A stretch of DNA of 64,000 nucleotides, from contig JANAVB010015600.1 in the NCBI GenBank assembly GCA_029216955.1, positions 36,196,497 to 36,260,496 of the forward strand, read 5' to 3'. Each line of letters starts with the position of its first letter. The stretch's first letter is position 1. Position numbers and translations under genes: made by a program. Positions 11,218-22,021 of this stretch are shown here, piece after piece. Below the pieces are notes generated by a model that did not search any database, was not told the origin of the DNA, and saw nothing but the letters and a program-made list of their open reading frames with translations. The DNA comes from Iris pallida (taxonomy: Eukaryota > Streptophyta > Magnoliopsida > Asparagales > Iridaceae).

Positions 11218-11590
11218 TTCTTCATTAACTATGAAAATCTTAGCATGCTGCACTTTTCTTGCTAGGTGAACTTCCTTCTCATTTCAACTGTCTTCCATTT
11301 TATTACATTGAAACATTCATTCAAAAGTAAAACTAACAAAATGTGATCATTAACTATGAAAACCTTAGCATTTTCTTGCTAGGTGAACTTCCTTCTCATT
11401 TCAACTGTCTTCCATTTTATTACATTGAAACATTCATTCAAAAGTAAAACTAACAAACTGTGATCGTTAACTATGAAAACCTTAGCATGCTGCACTTTTC
11501 TTGCTAGGTGAACTTCCTTCTCATTTCAACTGTCTTCCATTTTATCACATTGAAACATTCATTCAAAAGTAAAACTAACAAACTGTGACT
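11218..11590 (+). repeat. about 120-bp tandem repeat in the 5' intron of copy B
   Basis: A unit containing TTGCTAGGTGAACTTCCTTC, CATTTCAACTGTCTTCCATT and AACTATGAAAACCTTAGCA is repeated about three times (11279, 11396 and 11522 onwards). One copy has a short internal deletion. Single degenerate copies occur upstream (10940-11060) and in the copy A intron (about 4250-4340), so the expansion is specific to unit B. Each unit carries the GCTAG/GTGAAC sequence resembling the leader splice donor. Confidence 0.7.
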
Positions 11591-13193
11591 CTTATCAACC
11601 ATGGACACTTGGAGGGGTCCTTTCTTGCTAATTCTTGGGTATATCACTACTGATGTGTTTCCTTTGTTTTATGAGTTTTAGTTCTTGTCCTTGATGGTTG
11701 CTATTTGCCTGAATGCATCTAGTTCTTTTTATATAGAAATAATGTGCTATCTTTATGTTGTTTATTGATACATTAGCATGCTGCTCTTCCTGCTAGGTGT
11801 TATATACATAATTTCTTAAGCTATCCGCTAGTAATTTGCTTACATGAGCATCTGTTTTTATCAAGTTGGTTCAGTTTGTTACCAATTTAGTACATCTAAT
11901 GTATGTGCCTCTCTAGCATATTTGTGACATTTCCATCAAATCGGAGTGCCAGTGCCATGTCCAAAATGTGTCGGACACGGGGTTGGCACGACCTTTTGGA
12001 ATGTCGGTTTGAGCTATTTTCTAGGTCTCCTTTATTGTTAGAGAAGTCTGGATGAGGAGGGAAGTTGGCAAGATATATTCATTTATGTTGGAGCTTGCCT
12101 CTTCGTGTTATTTCTTAGTTGTTGGTTTATCCAAGTGATGTCTGTTAATGTTTTTTTTTTCTTTTAACATTTCTAGCTTGTAGTTTCCTGAAAATTTAAT
12201 GTACGTACCGTATGTGACTCACTAATGTACTTATGAAATAATTAGGATTGTTTGTCATCATCTTGCAGTTCCTTTCCCATTCGAATTGGTGTCGGATACA
12301 AAAGAGCTTTCTTGATCATGCAATTTGAGCGTTGCTAAAACCTATTTCTTGATCATGCAATTTGGACGTATTAACTATATTGCTATGATATGAATAGAAC
12401 ACAGAATAATACAAGCACAGTGACATGGAGTTTGGTGTATTTTAGTGTCCTAGTGTATTTTGGAGTCTCGGTATCGCTATCGAGATGTATACGACAGGGA
12501 GTCAACACAGATTTTACATGTAGGGATCCTTTAGACTTCCTTGTGAGTAAGAAGTCTAGACAAGAAGGGGAGTCTGGCAAGATCTTTTCTCGGATCTTCT
12601 GACATTACAAAAGGCTGATTTTTTTTTTTATGATAGTCTCTCTTCTTTTTTCTTTTTTTTTTCGGATGTGGTTCTTGCTCTTAGATTTGAATGTCAAAAA
12701 GTGGTTCATTTTCCTTAAAGAGCTTGATGGGACTAAGTTTTTTCTTTCTTTCTTTCGTTAATCTTAAAAATACAATGGTTCTTTATTGTGCTTCCTTTTT
12801 CCGATAATAACCAATATTTTGTGCTAACTAATTGTTTTCCATGTTGATGAGATAGGATGTCATTTAGTAATGGGTTAAGAAATTGGTTCAGGGAACTAAT
12901 TTCAAATTCTTTCTTTCTCTAACCTTCTCTATAAACTTAAAGGAGTTATTGTTTACTTTCCTTTTCCCACCTCTATAACTATTTGTTTTCCATAAATTTC
13001 TTAGATCTGAGAGGACCTCAAGAAAATCTAATATCACCAAACAAATCTAATATCATTTTTATTGCTGTCTTGCATCATGCTTTTTCAAAACAACCTTTGA
13101 TAAACAAAACAATACTAGCTAAAAACTGCTGAGATATGGAAGCATTGCCACTGTTTTAGTCCCCTTGCTTTTGTTAAAGAAACAGCTTCTCGC

Positions 13194-13196
<3 letters not shown>

Positions 13197-13236
<40 letters not shown>
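13197..13236. repeat. (TA)n microsatellite, left arm
   Basis: Pure TA dinucleotide tract inside the left arm of the inverted duplication. Its mirror is at 14494-14556. Confidence 0.95.
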
Positions 13237-13238
<2 letters not shown>

Positions 13239-13278
13239 TCTCACTTAGCATACAACAGTCAGTCCTTCAGGAGGCCTG

Positions 13279-13806
13279 ATGGAAGAAGACACAGTTGGTC
13301 CCAAGGGAATCACTAGAAGATCTGAATTTGTTGTCGCTATTGCAAAAGCTTTACGCTCTCTTAGTTATGTGCAAAGTGGAGAAGCTCTACAGAGAGTCTG
13401 GACCGGACTCACATTTGGCTATGGAAGAAGCTTTTAGGAAGCAAGTGCTTGCTGGGAGCTGGAAAGAAAGTGTGGATACATTGCATAAGCTGGTCCCCAA
13501 GGACGAATGCATCCACAAACGTGCATCTTTTCTGATATTTGAGCAGAAGTTCTTTGAACTTTTGGCGCAGAACAGTACTATCAAGGATTTTGATGTTTTG
13601 CAAATACTGAGAACTGACATCGCTCATCTCGATATTAACAGAAAGCGGGTGCATGAGCTTTCTGTTAGTGTGATCTCTTCTACACGTCCTGCAAACCCAC
13701 GGTCGAAGCTTCTAGAGGAATTGCAAAAATTGCTTACCCCTACTATTTTGATACCAGAGGAGAGGTTGGAGCATTTGGTTGAGCAGGCTCTCATTCTTCA
13801 AAGAGG
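13279..13806 (+). pseudogene. WDR26-like copy B, first coding exon, frameshifted and truncated
   Basis: The ATG at 13279 opens the LisH/CTLH exon (MEEDTVGPKGITRRSEFVVA). Relative to copy A, two bases are missing in the GAGAGAG run near 13395, shifting the frame; the shifted frame then reads on through KESVDTLHKLVPKDECIH and the CTLH region. Codon 62-equivalent is TGG (Trp), unlike copy A. Similarity ends at about 13806, at the centre of the inverted duplication, so the exon's 3' end and its splice donor are missing. Not functional as a protein gene. Confidence 0.85.
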
Positions 13807-13883
13807 CCAGACCCCCCTTCCCTCCGGTCTGCACCTGTATTGTTTTTGAAGGTATCTGGCCTCTTTGAAGGGGCTCTCATTCT

Positions 13884-14451
13884 TCAATACAGGTGCGGAC
13901 CGGAGGGAAGGGGGGGGGTCTGGCCTCTTTGAAGAATGAGAGCCTGCTCAACCAAATGCTCCAACCTCTCCTCTGGTATCAAAATAGTAGGGGTAAGCAA
14001 TTTCTGCAATTCCTCTAGAAGCTTCGACCGTGGGTTTGCAGGACGTGTAGAAGAGATCACACTAATAGAAAGCTCATGCACCCGCTTTCTGTTAATATCG
14101 AGATGAGCGATCTCAGTTCTCAGTGTTTGAAAAACATCAAAATCCTTGATAGTACTGTTCTGCGCCAAAAGTTCAAAGAACTTCTGCTCAAATATCAGAA
14201 AAGATGCACATTTGCGGATGCATTCGTCCTTGGGGACTAGCTTATGCAATGTATCCACACTTTCTTTCCAGCTCCCAGCAAGCACTTGCTTCTTAAAAGC
14301 TTCTTCCATAGCCAAATGTGAGTCCGGTCCAGACTCTCTCTAGAGCTTCTCCATTTTGCACATAACCAAGAGAGCGTAAAGCTTTTGCAATAGCGACAAC
14401 AAATTCAGATCTTCTAGTGATTCCCTTGGGACCAACTGTGTCTTCTTCCAT
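13884..14451 (-). pseudogene. inverted copy of the WDR26-like CTLH exon
   Basis: The reverse complement of the copy B exon, with its ATG at 14449-14451. It carries the same 2-bp deletion and reads MEEAFKKQVLAGSWKESV and onward through the CTLH domain in the shifted frame. It has no WD40 exons behind it on this strand. It exists only as the right arm of the inverted duplication. Confidence 0.85.
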
Positions 14452-14493
14452 CAGGCCTCCTGAAGGACTGACTGTTGTATACTAAGTGAGACG

Positions 14494-14556
<63 letters not shown>
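14494..14556. repeat. (TA)n microsatellite, right arm
   Basis: Mirror of the left-arm tract and longer, consistent with slippage after the inverted duplication. Confidence 0.95.
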
Positions 14557-14560
<4 letters not shown>

Positions 14561-15289
14561 AAGCGAGAAGCTGTTTCTTTAACAAAAGCAAGGGGACTAA
14601 AACAGTGGCAATGCTTCCATATCTCAGCAGTTTTTAGCTAGTATTGTTCTGTTTATCAAAGGTTGTTTTGAAAAAGCATGATGCAAGATAATAAAAATGA
14701 TATTAGATTTGTTTGGTGATATTAGATTTTCTTGAGGTCCTCTCAGACCTAAGAAATTTATATTAGTTCCCTGAACCAATTTCGTAACCCATTACTAAAT
14801 GACATCCTATCTCATCAACATGGAAAACAATTAGTTAGCACAAAATATTGGTTATTATCGGAAAAAGGAAGCACAATAAAGAACCATTGTATTTCTAAGA
14901 TTAATGAAACATGTCAAAAAGAAAGAAAGAAAAAACTTAGTGCCATCAAGCTCTTTAAGGAAAATGAACCACTTTTTGACATTCAAATCTAAGAGCAAGA
15001 ACCACATCCGAAAAAAGAAAAAAAGAAGAAGAAGAGAGACAATCATAAAAAAAAAATCAGCCTTTTGTAATATCAGAAGATCCGAGAAAAGATCTTGCCA
15101 GACTCCCCTTCTTGTCTAGACTTCTTCCTCACAAGGAAGTCTAAAGGATCCCTACATGTCAAATATGTGTTGACTCCCTGTCGTATACATCTCGATAGCG
15201 ATACCGAGACTCCAAAATACACTAGGACACTAAAATACACCAAACTCCATGTCATTGTGCTTGTATTACTCAAAAAAGAGGCATTGAAA

Positions 15290-16782
15290 TGATGTCTTGA
15301 TGTTGGTTCCCGGATGGCCAATGGTTACTTACCAAGGCAACAAATAACCACATCTACAAGTGGGACTTGGAAGGAGAAGAATGCATAATGTACCATGAAG
15401 GAAGAGCGTTTCAAAGAAACTTTGATATGGTCATCACAAACAATGGCAAAAAGATGATAACCATGAGGGGTCAAGATATCATTGTGTTTCATAACATAGA
15501 AACAGGAGTTGGTACTATTATTGGAGAGGAAACCCTAGTCATTTCATTATCGCTGTCAAGAGACGGGAACTTTCTGCTGGTGAACCTTATAAATGGGTTT
15601 ATTCATTTGTGGAAGATAGAAGGTGAACCTGAACTCCTGAGGACTTACAGGCGGCACAGGCGTGATCGTCTACTTGACAGATCTTGTCTTGGGGGATCCT
15701 TGCAGAATTTCGTTGCCAGTGTATGTCATGATTCCAAGGTAAGAATTTGCTTAGTTCTGATTGATAGCTGCCAAATGCCAAGGAATATCAATAACAGGAC
15801 TTCTGAATTAAGTTTAATTATGACGTTTCTTGTGATGTGGTCATGCCTTGAATTTGCCAAATTACTAGAACTTTAGTTTGGTTTGTAGCACCGGAGCATT
15901 ATTATTCTTGATCAGTTGCTTAGAGGAGTGAACTTATCAGTTTTCGCACTTAAAATCTATGAATGCTCTTAAAAATCTCAGGGACTTTTACCGCACCTTT
16001 CCCTTAACTGTGTTATTTATCAGCATAGATGGATTAATTATTGGAGTATCTATTGCCATGTTGCATGGATACGACACAACGACTTCTATTTTGGTGTGTT
16101 CTAGAATATTTTGGAGGGTCCGGGTACTTACCCGACACGACATGATCAATATTTTTGGAGTGTCTGTGCTTTCTCGATATTTTGATATGAGTCACATGTC
16201 TAGGACATATCGGATTTTAGAAATACAGCAATTTAAAATTCTCTGCAGCACTGATTCCTAGCATGATGAACATGTGCTATGAGAATATCTAATTTCAGTT
16301 ATTTTGCACGAAAACGGATACGGATATAAGATAAGGACATGATATGGACATGGAATAAGGATATTCTCAAACAAGTACAATGTATTTGCCTATGTTGCAT
16401 GCACAAACACAGACACATGTACAATTACGGTTATGGACATGATACATATACGGCCACAATTTTTCCTTGTACGTGAAACATAGCAGTCATCTCAGAGCTC
16501 ATGCATTGCCTTCTTGTACACTACAATCAGCGTCACAAACGGTTTCAGCCCTTGTTACTTTTTACTGTATTCTATAGCAATGAATGCTTGGTTTACCTGT
16601 AGTCATTGTTTTGTGTCTAATTTCAGGTGTATATATGGCACCGCGACTCTGAGGACCTCATTTGCGTATTACCTGGGCATTCGGCTGATGTCGCCTGTGT
16701 GGACTGGAACCCGGTGAATCCTTTTATGTTTGCATCTGCAAGTTATGACTTTACAATTCGGATATGGGGATTAGATGAATAG
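15290..16782 (+). pseudogene. WDR26-like copy B, WD40 exons (3' part)
   Basis: Exon 15290-15738 picks up within the homologue of copy A exon 3 (WFPDGQWLLTKATNNHIYKW, SLSRDGNFLLVNLINGFIHL) and ends at CCAAG|GTAAG. The last exon, 16627-16782, encodes [18 protein letters not shown] and ends [11 protein letters not shown]. The intron between contains dispersed GTGTCC-type repeats. Exon 2 and the start of exon 3 are missing; a TGA lies where copy A has TGC just before the WFPDG motif. Together with the frameshifted first exon this is a broken paralogue. Confidence 0.85.
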
Positions 16783-17189
16783 AACGATGCACTTTCATGG
16801 AGCGTTGCACCCTTGCAACGAAAACATCAAAGAGCAACGACAATGTGGGAGAACTATCAGATACATCGATAACTATCAAATACATCAAGGAGCAACGACA
16901 ATGTGTTGAAATTTACAGCAGATAACACTGTAAAAGCATACGGACGCAATTTGTTTTGTATACTGTTACTGGAATGGCATATAGATATTTCAAACATATT
17001 TTGATAGGTGATAAATACTCTTGTTATTCTGCCTCTGCCTTATTCTTTTAAGCCTCACCTCAAAGACCCCCAAAAAATTGGGTTCAAACTCATCTACAGA
17101 ACCTGTGTATGATTATGCATATCATCACGATAGCCAAGATTAAGATTTACTAAAGTCCCTAGAAAAGTTGCAACTCAATTTGTTTGATT
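16783..17189 (+). other. 3' flank of copy B
   Basis: AT-rich sequence after the stop codon with no supported gene. A short local duplication containing AAGGAGCAACGACAATGTG (about 16827-16905) is visible. Confidence 0.4.
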
Positions 17190-17358
17190 CTTTTGGGAGT
17201 AGTATATATATGAGGTCAACCAGTAAACCATTCGACCGGTTGGGGTCAAAGAAAGATATAGTACTATTTTCTAGGATTATTTTAGTCTTTTACTGTAATC
17301 ATCTGGGTTATATGTATTTGAGAACTTTTAATAGGGGATATGCCGGTTATTCTACAAA

Positions 17359-18047
17359 GGGTGCGGCTATCCGCACCCCAGCAATTACAAATACACCCCA
17401 ATCTAAAAAAAAAAAATTGTGAACTTTCTATTCTACCCCTCTCCCCCGACCCTCCTCCTCCGACCCTGCTCCCCCGCTGCTCCCCCGACCCCCCTCCCCT
17501 CTCCCGACCTCCCCCGCTGCTCCCCCTCCCTCCGGCTCCCCCTGCTCCCCCGCCCTCCGGCTCCCTCCTCCTCGCTCCCCTGACCCCCCTCCCCTCCTCC
17601 TCTGGCCCTCCGACCCAGACCTCCGAACGAGGACGAGGAGGGGTCGGGAGGGGAGCAGAGGGTTGGAGGAGGAGGGCGGGGGAGCAGGGGGTTCGGGGGA
17701 GCGGGAGGGCGGGGGAGGAAGGGGGGAGGGGGAGCAGCGGAGGAGGGGAGGGGGGCCGGAGGAGGAGGGAAGGGGGGTCGGGGGAGCAGCAGGGGAAGGG
17801 GGGGGGGGGGGGGGAGGAGGAGGAGGAAAGGGGGAGGGGGAGCAGCGGGGGAGGGGGAGGGGAGGGGGGTCGGGGGAGCAGTAGGGGAGGTTGAGGGAGG
17901 GGAGGCGAGGGGGGGGGGTCGGGGGAGCAGCGGGGGAGGAGGTCGGGGGAGCGGGGAGGAAGAGTGGGGTAGAATAGAAAATTCATTTTTTTTTTTTTTT
18001 TAGGATGGAGTGTGTTTAGCAATTGCTGGATGCGGATAGCCGTACCC
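17359..18047. mobile_element. MULE-type MITE with polypyrimidine/polypurine core
   Basis: Flanked by a perfect 9-bp TSD, TTCTACAAA (17350-17358 and 18048-18056), the length typical of Mutator-like elements. Terminal inverted repeats of about 60 bp start GGGTGCGGCTATCCGCACCC on the left and (reversed) GGGTACGGCTATCCGCATCC on the right, each reaching an A/T run. The core is C-rich on the left half and G-rich on the right half, so the element can fold back along nearly its whole length. No transposase is encoded. Confidence 0.85.
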
Positions 18048-18123
18048 TTCTACAAAATATTGCCTGGTGTTTACACCATCTTCCCTTCTACAAAATATTG
18101 CCTGGGGTTTACACCATCTTCTC
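18048..18123 (+). repeat. 38-bp direct tandem duplication
   Basis: TTCTACAAAATATTGCCTGG...TTACACCATCTTC is present twice in a row next to the MITE target site (18048-18085 and 18086-18123). One copy includes the right TSD. Confidence 0.9.
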
Positions 18124-18164
18124 ATCTCTCCTTTTCCATGCCTACCATGTAATAAATTCCAACA

Positions 18165-18176
18165 TGGTATTAGAGC
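18165..18176 (+). other. primer-binding site (tRNA-iMet-like)
   Basis: TGGTATTAGAGC differs by one base from TGGTATCAGAGC, the usual plant retrotransposon primer site, and follows an LTR ending in CA. Confidence 0.65.
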
Positions 18177-18560
18177 ACAATCTATGATTATGTGAAGAGA
18201 GGCCGAGCCGGCACCCTCTTCGGGTACATTTGATTCGTTGAAGTTGCCGTCATCGCTTTAAAGAAGAATAAGAGATAGAATATGGAAAAAGTTGAAGATC
18301 TACGAGTCCCTCGCATCATCGGCCGCGTCAGCTATGATGGGTTCGAGGAGAAATCGGCGGTTCTCCAAGAAGGCTTGTCAGTACAAGCAGATTAAGCAAA
18401 TCATGTGAAGAACATACATTGTGATCACATGCTTCTTTGTGTGAGGGAGAGAGAAATAATTGTTGATAGTCATAATTGCTCTTTTTTGGTTCAGCCATGG
18501 GCACCTAGGAGCAAAAATCGAAGATGGCGGATCTGGCAGCTTAGAACATCTCCAACCTTA

Positions 18561-19414
18561 GAGCATCTCCAACCCTATTGTGAGTTTGAAAAAAATGGTT
18601 GCCACATAGGAATGACAACCATTTTTTCCAAAAGTACTTCTCCAATGCAAATGTGAAATAAAGTGTGGAGTTGACATGGCAATGACATGGCAAAGACAAT
18701 GTGAAGTTGGTTGTCTAGATCTAGACAATGCACTTCACAATGTCTTTATGTCCACATCATCATTTGTGAATAAAAATATTTATAAAAAAGAAGTAGAAGA
18801 GTAAAAGTTGTCTTGGAAGTTGTAAAAAATTATTTGTATTGTCTTCTCAATACTTTTGCATTGGAGATGACTTTTTAAACCCATTGTCATTTGTGAATAT
18901 AATCTTGCCACCTATACAAGACATTGTCTTGTCCCTCATGCCACATAGGATTCACAACACAAAACAAGACAATAGGGTTGGAGATGCTCTTATTGTCTTG
19001 TTAAGTGTTGTGAGTCTTAGGTGGCTCCTATGTGGCATGAGCCACAAGACAATGTCTTGTTTATGTGGCAAAATTATATCTCAAAAGACAATGAGATAGA
19101 AAAACTCTCTCCAATGCAAAAGTATTAAGGAGACAATAAAAAATATTTTTTCCAACTTCCAAGGCAACTCCTCCACTTCTTCAACTTTTTTATAAATATT
19201 TCTATTCATAATTGATGATGTGGAGACAAAGTCATTGTGAAGTGCATTGTCTAGATCTAGACAACCAACTTCACATTCTCCTTGCCATGTCATTGCCATG
19301 TCAACTTCATATTTTATTCTACATTTGTATTGGAGAAGAATTTTTGGAATAAAAATTTGTCATTCCTATGTGGCAACCATTTTTTCTAAACTCACAATAG
19401 GGTTGGAGATGCTC
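18561..19414. mobile_element. Harbinger/Tourist-like MITE forming an 854-bp palindrome
   Basis: It starts GAGCATCTCCAACCCTATTG and ends as its reverse complement, with TTA on both sides (18558-18560, 19415-19417), the 3-bp target of PIF/Harbinger elements. The whole element is self-complementary around about 18987: TTGTCTAGATCTAGACAA and flanking sequence at about 18710 pair with about 19245-19262. A further GGGTTGGAGATGCTC|TTA terminus lies at the centre, so it looks like two head-to-head copies. No transposase is present. Confidence 0.8.
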
Positions 19415-19810
19415 TTAGCCAGAGCTTTTATCATCGTCGTCCGACATGAACAATTTTGAAGTTTTTGATGAATTAGTTTGAGTCCGTTTAGACCTTATTT
19501 GTGTCAGTTCTTACTTTTTGATATTTTTTTTAAATTGCAAGGTTGACATGTTTTTCATCGGTCAACATGTTAAACTTGAGGGAGAGTATAGAACTATAAG
19601 AGGTCAACCGATAAACCGGTTGTATAGCTGGTTGACCGGTCAGGGACCAAGGAAAATTTATTTCTTAGACACTAAGTTAGAGATCAACCAAATATCAGAT
19701 TTGGTTAGAATTAATATTATTTCTAGAGTTATTTTAGTCTTTATTGTAAGTATTTAGGGTTAGGAAAAGATTACCCGAAAACGATCTCAATTTCGAAGTA
19801 GTAGTCAATC

Positions 19811-19836
19811 CCTCTCTCTCTCTCTCTCTCTCTCTC
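19811..19836. repeat. (CT)n microsatellite
   Basis: CT dinucleotide run within LTR-like sequence. Confidence 0.9.
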
Positions 19837-19880
19837 CAATAGTTGTACTCCTTGTTTTCTTGTTTTCTTGCAATTGATTA

Positions 19881-20260
19881 GGGTTAGAAAACACCTAAAT
19901 ATAGCTCCCTCAAACCCTCAACCAATCTGGACCACTTGATGTGATCTAGCAGTGTATAAAATACCTCAAATCTCACACAGCTCGTCGACATTTGTACTCG
20001 GGCCTAGTTCAAAATTTTCGAGCCAGCAAATCGAGCAACATGTTGTCTCCATACGACTGTCGGACCGAGTTCCCCAAGTAGATCGAACTCGAACTGAGTT
20101 CACCTGGCTCTAGGACAACAGCTCCTACTTCGATTTTTCGAGTTTTTTCGATACTCCGAATGGCACCCGTCGTAATCCCGAGCTTCTCCGACACACGGAT
20201 GGCGCTTGTCGTACTCCGGAGTTTCTCCACATAGGTTGGGAACCCCACCCAACACCAACA
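19881..20260 (-). repeat. copia 3' LTR, minus strand (left limit approximate)
   Basis: On the minus strand an LTR start TGTTGGTGTTGGGTGGGG follows a polypurine tract (GGGAAGAGGGGGATT, 20261-20275), just downstream of copia RNase H. The first 250 bp are repeated in the same orientation at 41874-42124. The CA end on the left could not be fixed. Confidence 0.6.
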
Positions 20261-20317
20261 AATCCCCCTCTTCCCAACTAGGTGGAGGAGTTCGTCATAC
20301 CTCCTGCAATTCTCAAG

Positions 20318-20622
20318 ATTTTACATTAGTAGAACCTTTGTGAGCATATTTGTTCCATTGTGATCAGTATGAACCTTCTCAAATATCATGTCCTTCTCAA
20401 GCACTTCTCGTATCCAGTGATACTGAGTCTCAATATATTTGGACCGACTGTGAAACCTCGAATTCTTCCCAAGATGAATCGTACTCTGGCTATCGCAAAG
20501 CAAAATGCACTCCTCTTGCGTAAGCCCCACTTCCTACAGAAACTTTTTCATCCACAGTAACTCCTTGCAAGCCTTCATCGCTGCAATGTATTCTGCCTTT
20601 GTCGTAGACAAGACGACACACT
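20318..20622 (-). pseudogene. Ty1/copia RNase H, C-terminal fragment
   Basis: The minus strand reads VVLSTTKAEYIAAMKACKEL, then after a TAG stop (KKFL*EVGL) continues LTQEECILLCDSQSTIHLGK and HTDHNGTNMLTKVL. STTKAEYIA and CDSQS are hallmark RNase H motifs of plant copia elements, with the conserved D of CDSQS. The rest of pol is gone: upstream sequence switches to a minisatellite at about 20640. A dead fragment. Confidence 0.85.
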
Positions 20623-20643
20623 TTTACAACGAGTAGCGAGTAA

Positions 20644-20890
20644 ATACGGTACACCGTACACTCGGCAAGCTTACGATGGCTATCTTTCTTGTTTAGACGA
20701 GTAAATACGGCACATCTACGGCACATCGCACGCTCGGCCAAGCGGCGATGGCTATCTTTCTTGTAATACGGCACATCGCACGCTCGGCCAAGCGGCGATG
20801 GCTATCTTTCTTGTAAGGTGGTTCTTGTTGAATACGGCACGTCATATACCGAGCCCAGTAACGACGGCTATCTTGCTTGTAGTGATGGTT
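20644..20890 (+). repeat. about 55-65-bp minisatellite, four units
   Basis: Units contain AATACGGCACATCGCACGCT, CGGCCAAGCGGCGATGGCTA and TCTTTCTTGT. The central two are nearly identical and the outer two diverged. It separates copia RNase H from the minus-strand LTR. Possibly a U3 or leader repeat of the neighbouring retroelement; that is inference. Confidence 0.8.
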
Positions 20891-20989
20891 CTTGTATGAT
20901 TTGAACAATTTGTACTTGTAGGTGTTTGGAGTAGATGGTTCTTGTGAGTGGTTCGAGTAATAGAGGCTAGACGGGTCAATTATATGTAT

Positions 20990-21649
20990 TTCAAGTGATG
21001 GATCTAGAATACCAATACGTGTTGTGACAGAGAATCAAATAGAACTATACTAGAACTGAATCACAGTAATCATCAAATAAATGAAAGAACTATCAAAGAA
21101 TGTACTCGTCTGATACCTTGAGCAACTGATGTGTACAGATGTCCAACTGGAGTAACATAGTCCTATTTAGAGCAATACAGGTTATAATGTGTTTAATATA
21201 TAATAATTGAAGTGTACAATACAATTTACATAATGCTCATTCTAGGTCAAAGTCAACTCTAAAGTCAACTTTGGTCAACCTTTAGTCAACTAGGTCAAAT
21301 CTAGGGTTTTGGTCAACTGTCTAGTCAACAGGGTCAATATTAGACTATTGGTCAATATCTAGGTCAACTCTATGATACACTAACTCATTCTAACCTATAG
21401 GCTAATATAACTTAGATACCATATATACATCTATATCATATCATCACATACATATACCCAACCAACTAACCTTAGCATATATTCTAAGTATCACAGCCAA
21501 AAACCTATATGTTACTAACTTAACTCTAACTCAAACCATAACCATATCACATACTCTAGGTATCTCGCATACCATAATACATACATATATGCATAGCTTA
21601 ACCATGTATCTCTCAAATCCACATATCTATATACATAAGTATCATACCT

Positions 21650-21713
<64 letters not shown>

Positions 21714-22021
21714 CGTAGGCATATATCCTTATTAGATAACACACACATATATATAGCATATCTAATCCTCAATTCTGTCCAGGGTTTGGATTGAACAAAC
21801 TAATCAAAACAGTGGCCAGAGATGCCTCAGGTAAGTGCAGACATGTGGTCAGTGTCAAGTGTCCAGAGCAAGACAAGTGTAGTAGTGATGTAGAGCAAGG
21901 TGAGTGTCCAGATAAGTGAAATATGAGGATGGGGGGTCTGAACACTGGTTAATGCAGTGTATGCTAAATAGTTTTGCAAATATGTGAAGAATGAAAGAGT
22001 GTCAATTAGTGTCAACAAGTG
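20990..22021 (-). repeat. minus-strand LTR, distal part (left of nested element)
   Basis: Reverse-complemented, this contains TATCAGACGAGTACATTC and repeated GTTGACC/GGTTGACCAAAGTTGAC motifs that also occur late in the plus-strand 4.2-kb LTR. It continues across the nested insertion with 39940-41873. The left edge, perhaps TGTTGTGACAG near 21010, is uncertain. A (TA)n tract lies at about 21654-21707. Confidence 0.55.

Larger units (their letters stand above)
12407..15268. repeat. large inverted duplication (1.4-kb arms) of the CTLH exon and its 5' intron
   Basis: The left arm 12407-13843 and right arm 13886-15268 are reverse complements with a 42-nt spacer. Both contain the 3' part of the 5' intron, a (TA)n tract, the ATG and the LisH/CTLH exon. 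Both arms share the same 2-bp deletion frameshift, so the inversion followed the frameshift. Differences are few substitutions, a longer TA tract on the right and about 100 extra intron bases on the left. At the centre a GGCCAGACCCCCCTTCCCTC block and its complement bracket the spacer. Transcribed, this would fold into a very long hairpin. Confidence 0.9.
3320..16782 (+). repeat. tandem segmental duplication (units 3320-9229 and 10090-16782)
   Basis: The two units carry the same order of promoter, long 5' intron, LisH/CTLH exon and WD40 exons, and align by eye over promoter, intron and exons (for example TATA 3827 with 10528, ATG 6317 with 13279, last exon 9059 with 16627). The unit length is about 6.7-7.0 kb. 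Unit B has since gained internal intron repeats and an inverted duplication and lost the second coding exon and the start of the third. Outer boundaries are approximate. Confidence 0.8.
17190..19880 (+). mobile_element. deleted Ty1/copia-type element with inserted MITEs
   Basis: LTR-like sequence at about 17190-18164 (interrupted by the 689-bp MITE) ends ...CCAACA and is followed by TGGTATTAGAGC at 18165-18176, a near match to the tRNA-Met primer site. A gag-like start follows at 18282 (MEKVEDLRVPRIIGRVSYDG). A second LTR-like block begins after a CTTGAGGGAGAG polypurine stretch near 19587 and shares TTCTAGNNTTATTTTAGTCTTT with the first. The pol genes are absent. The outer ends are degenerate, so limits are approximate. 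Confidence 0.55.

Noticed and set aside
17282..18022. Pro-rich and Gly-rich ORFs of 246 and 184 aa
   Set aside because: Products of the polypyrimidine/polypurine MITE core, on both strands.
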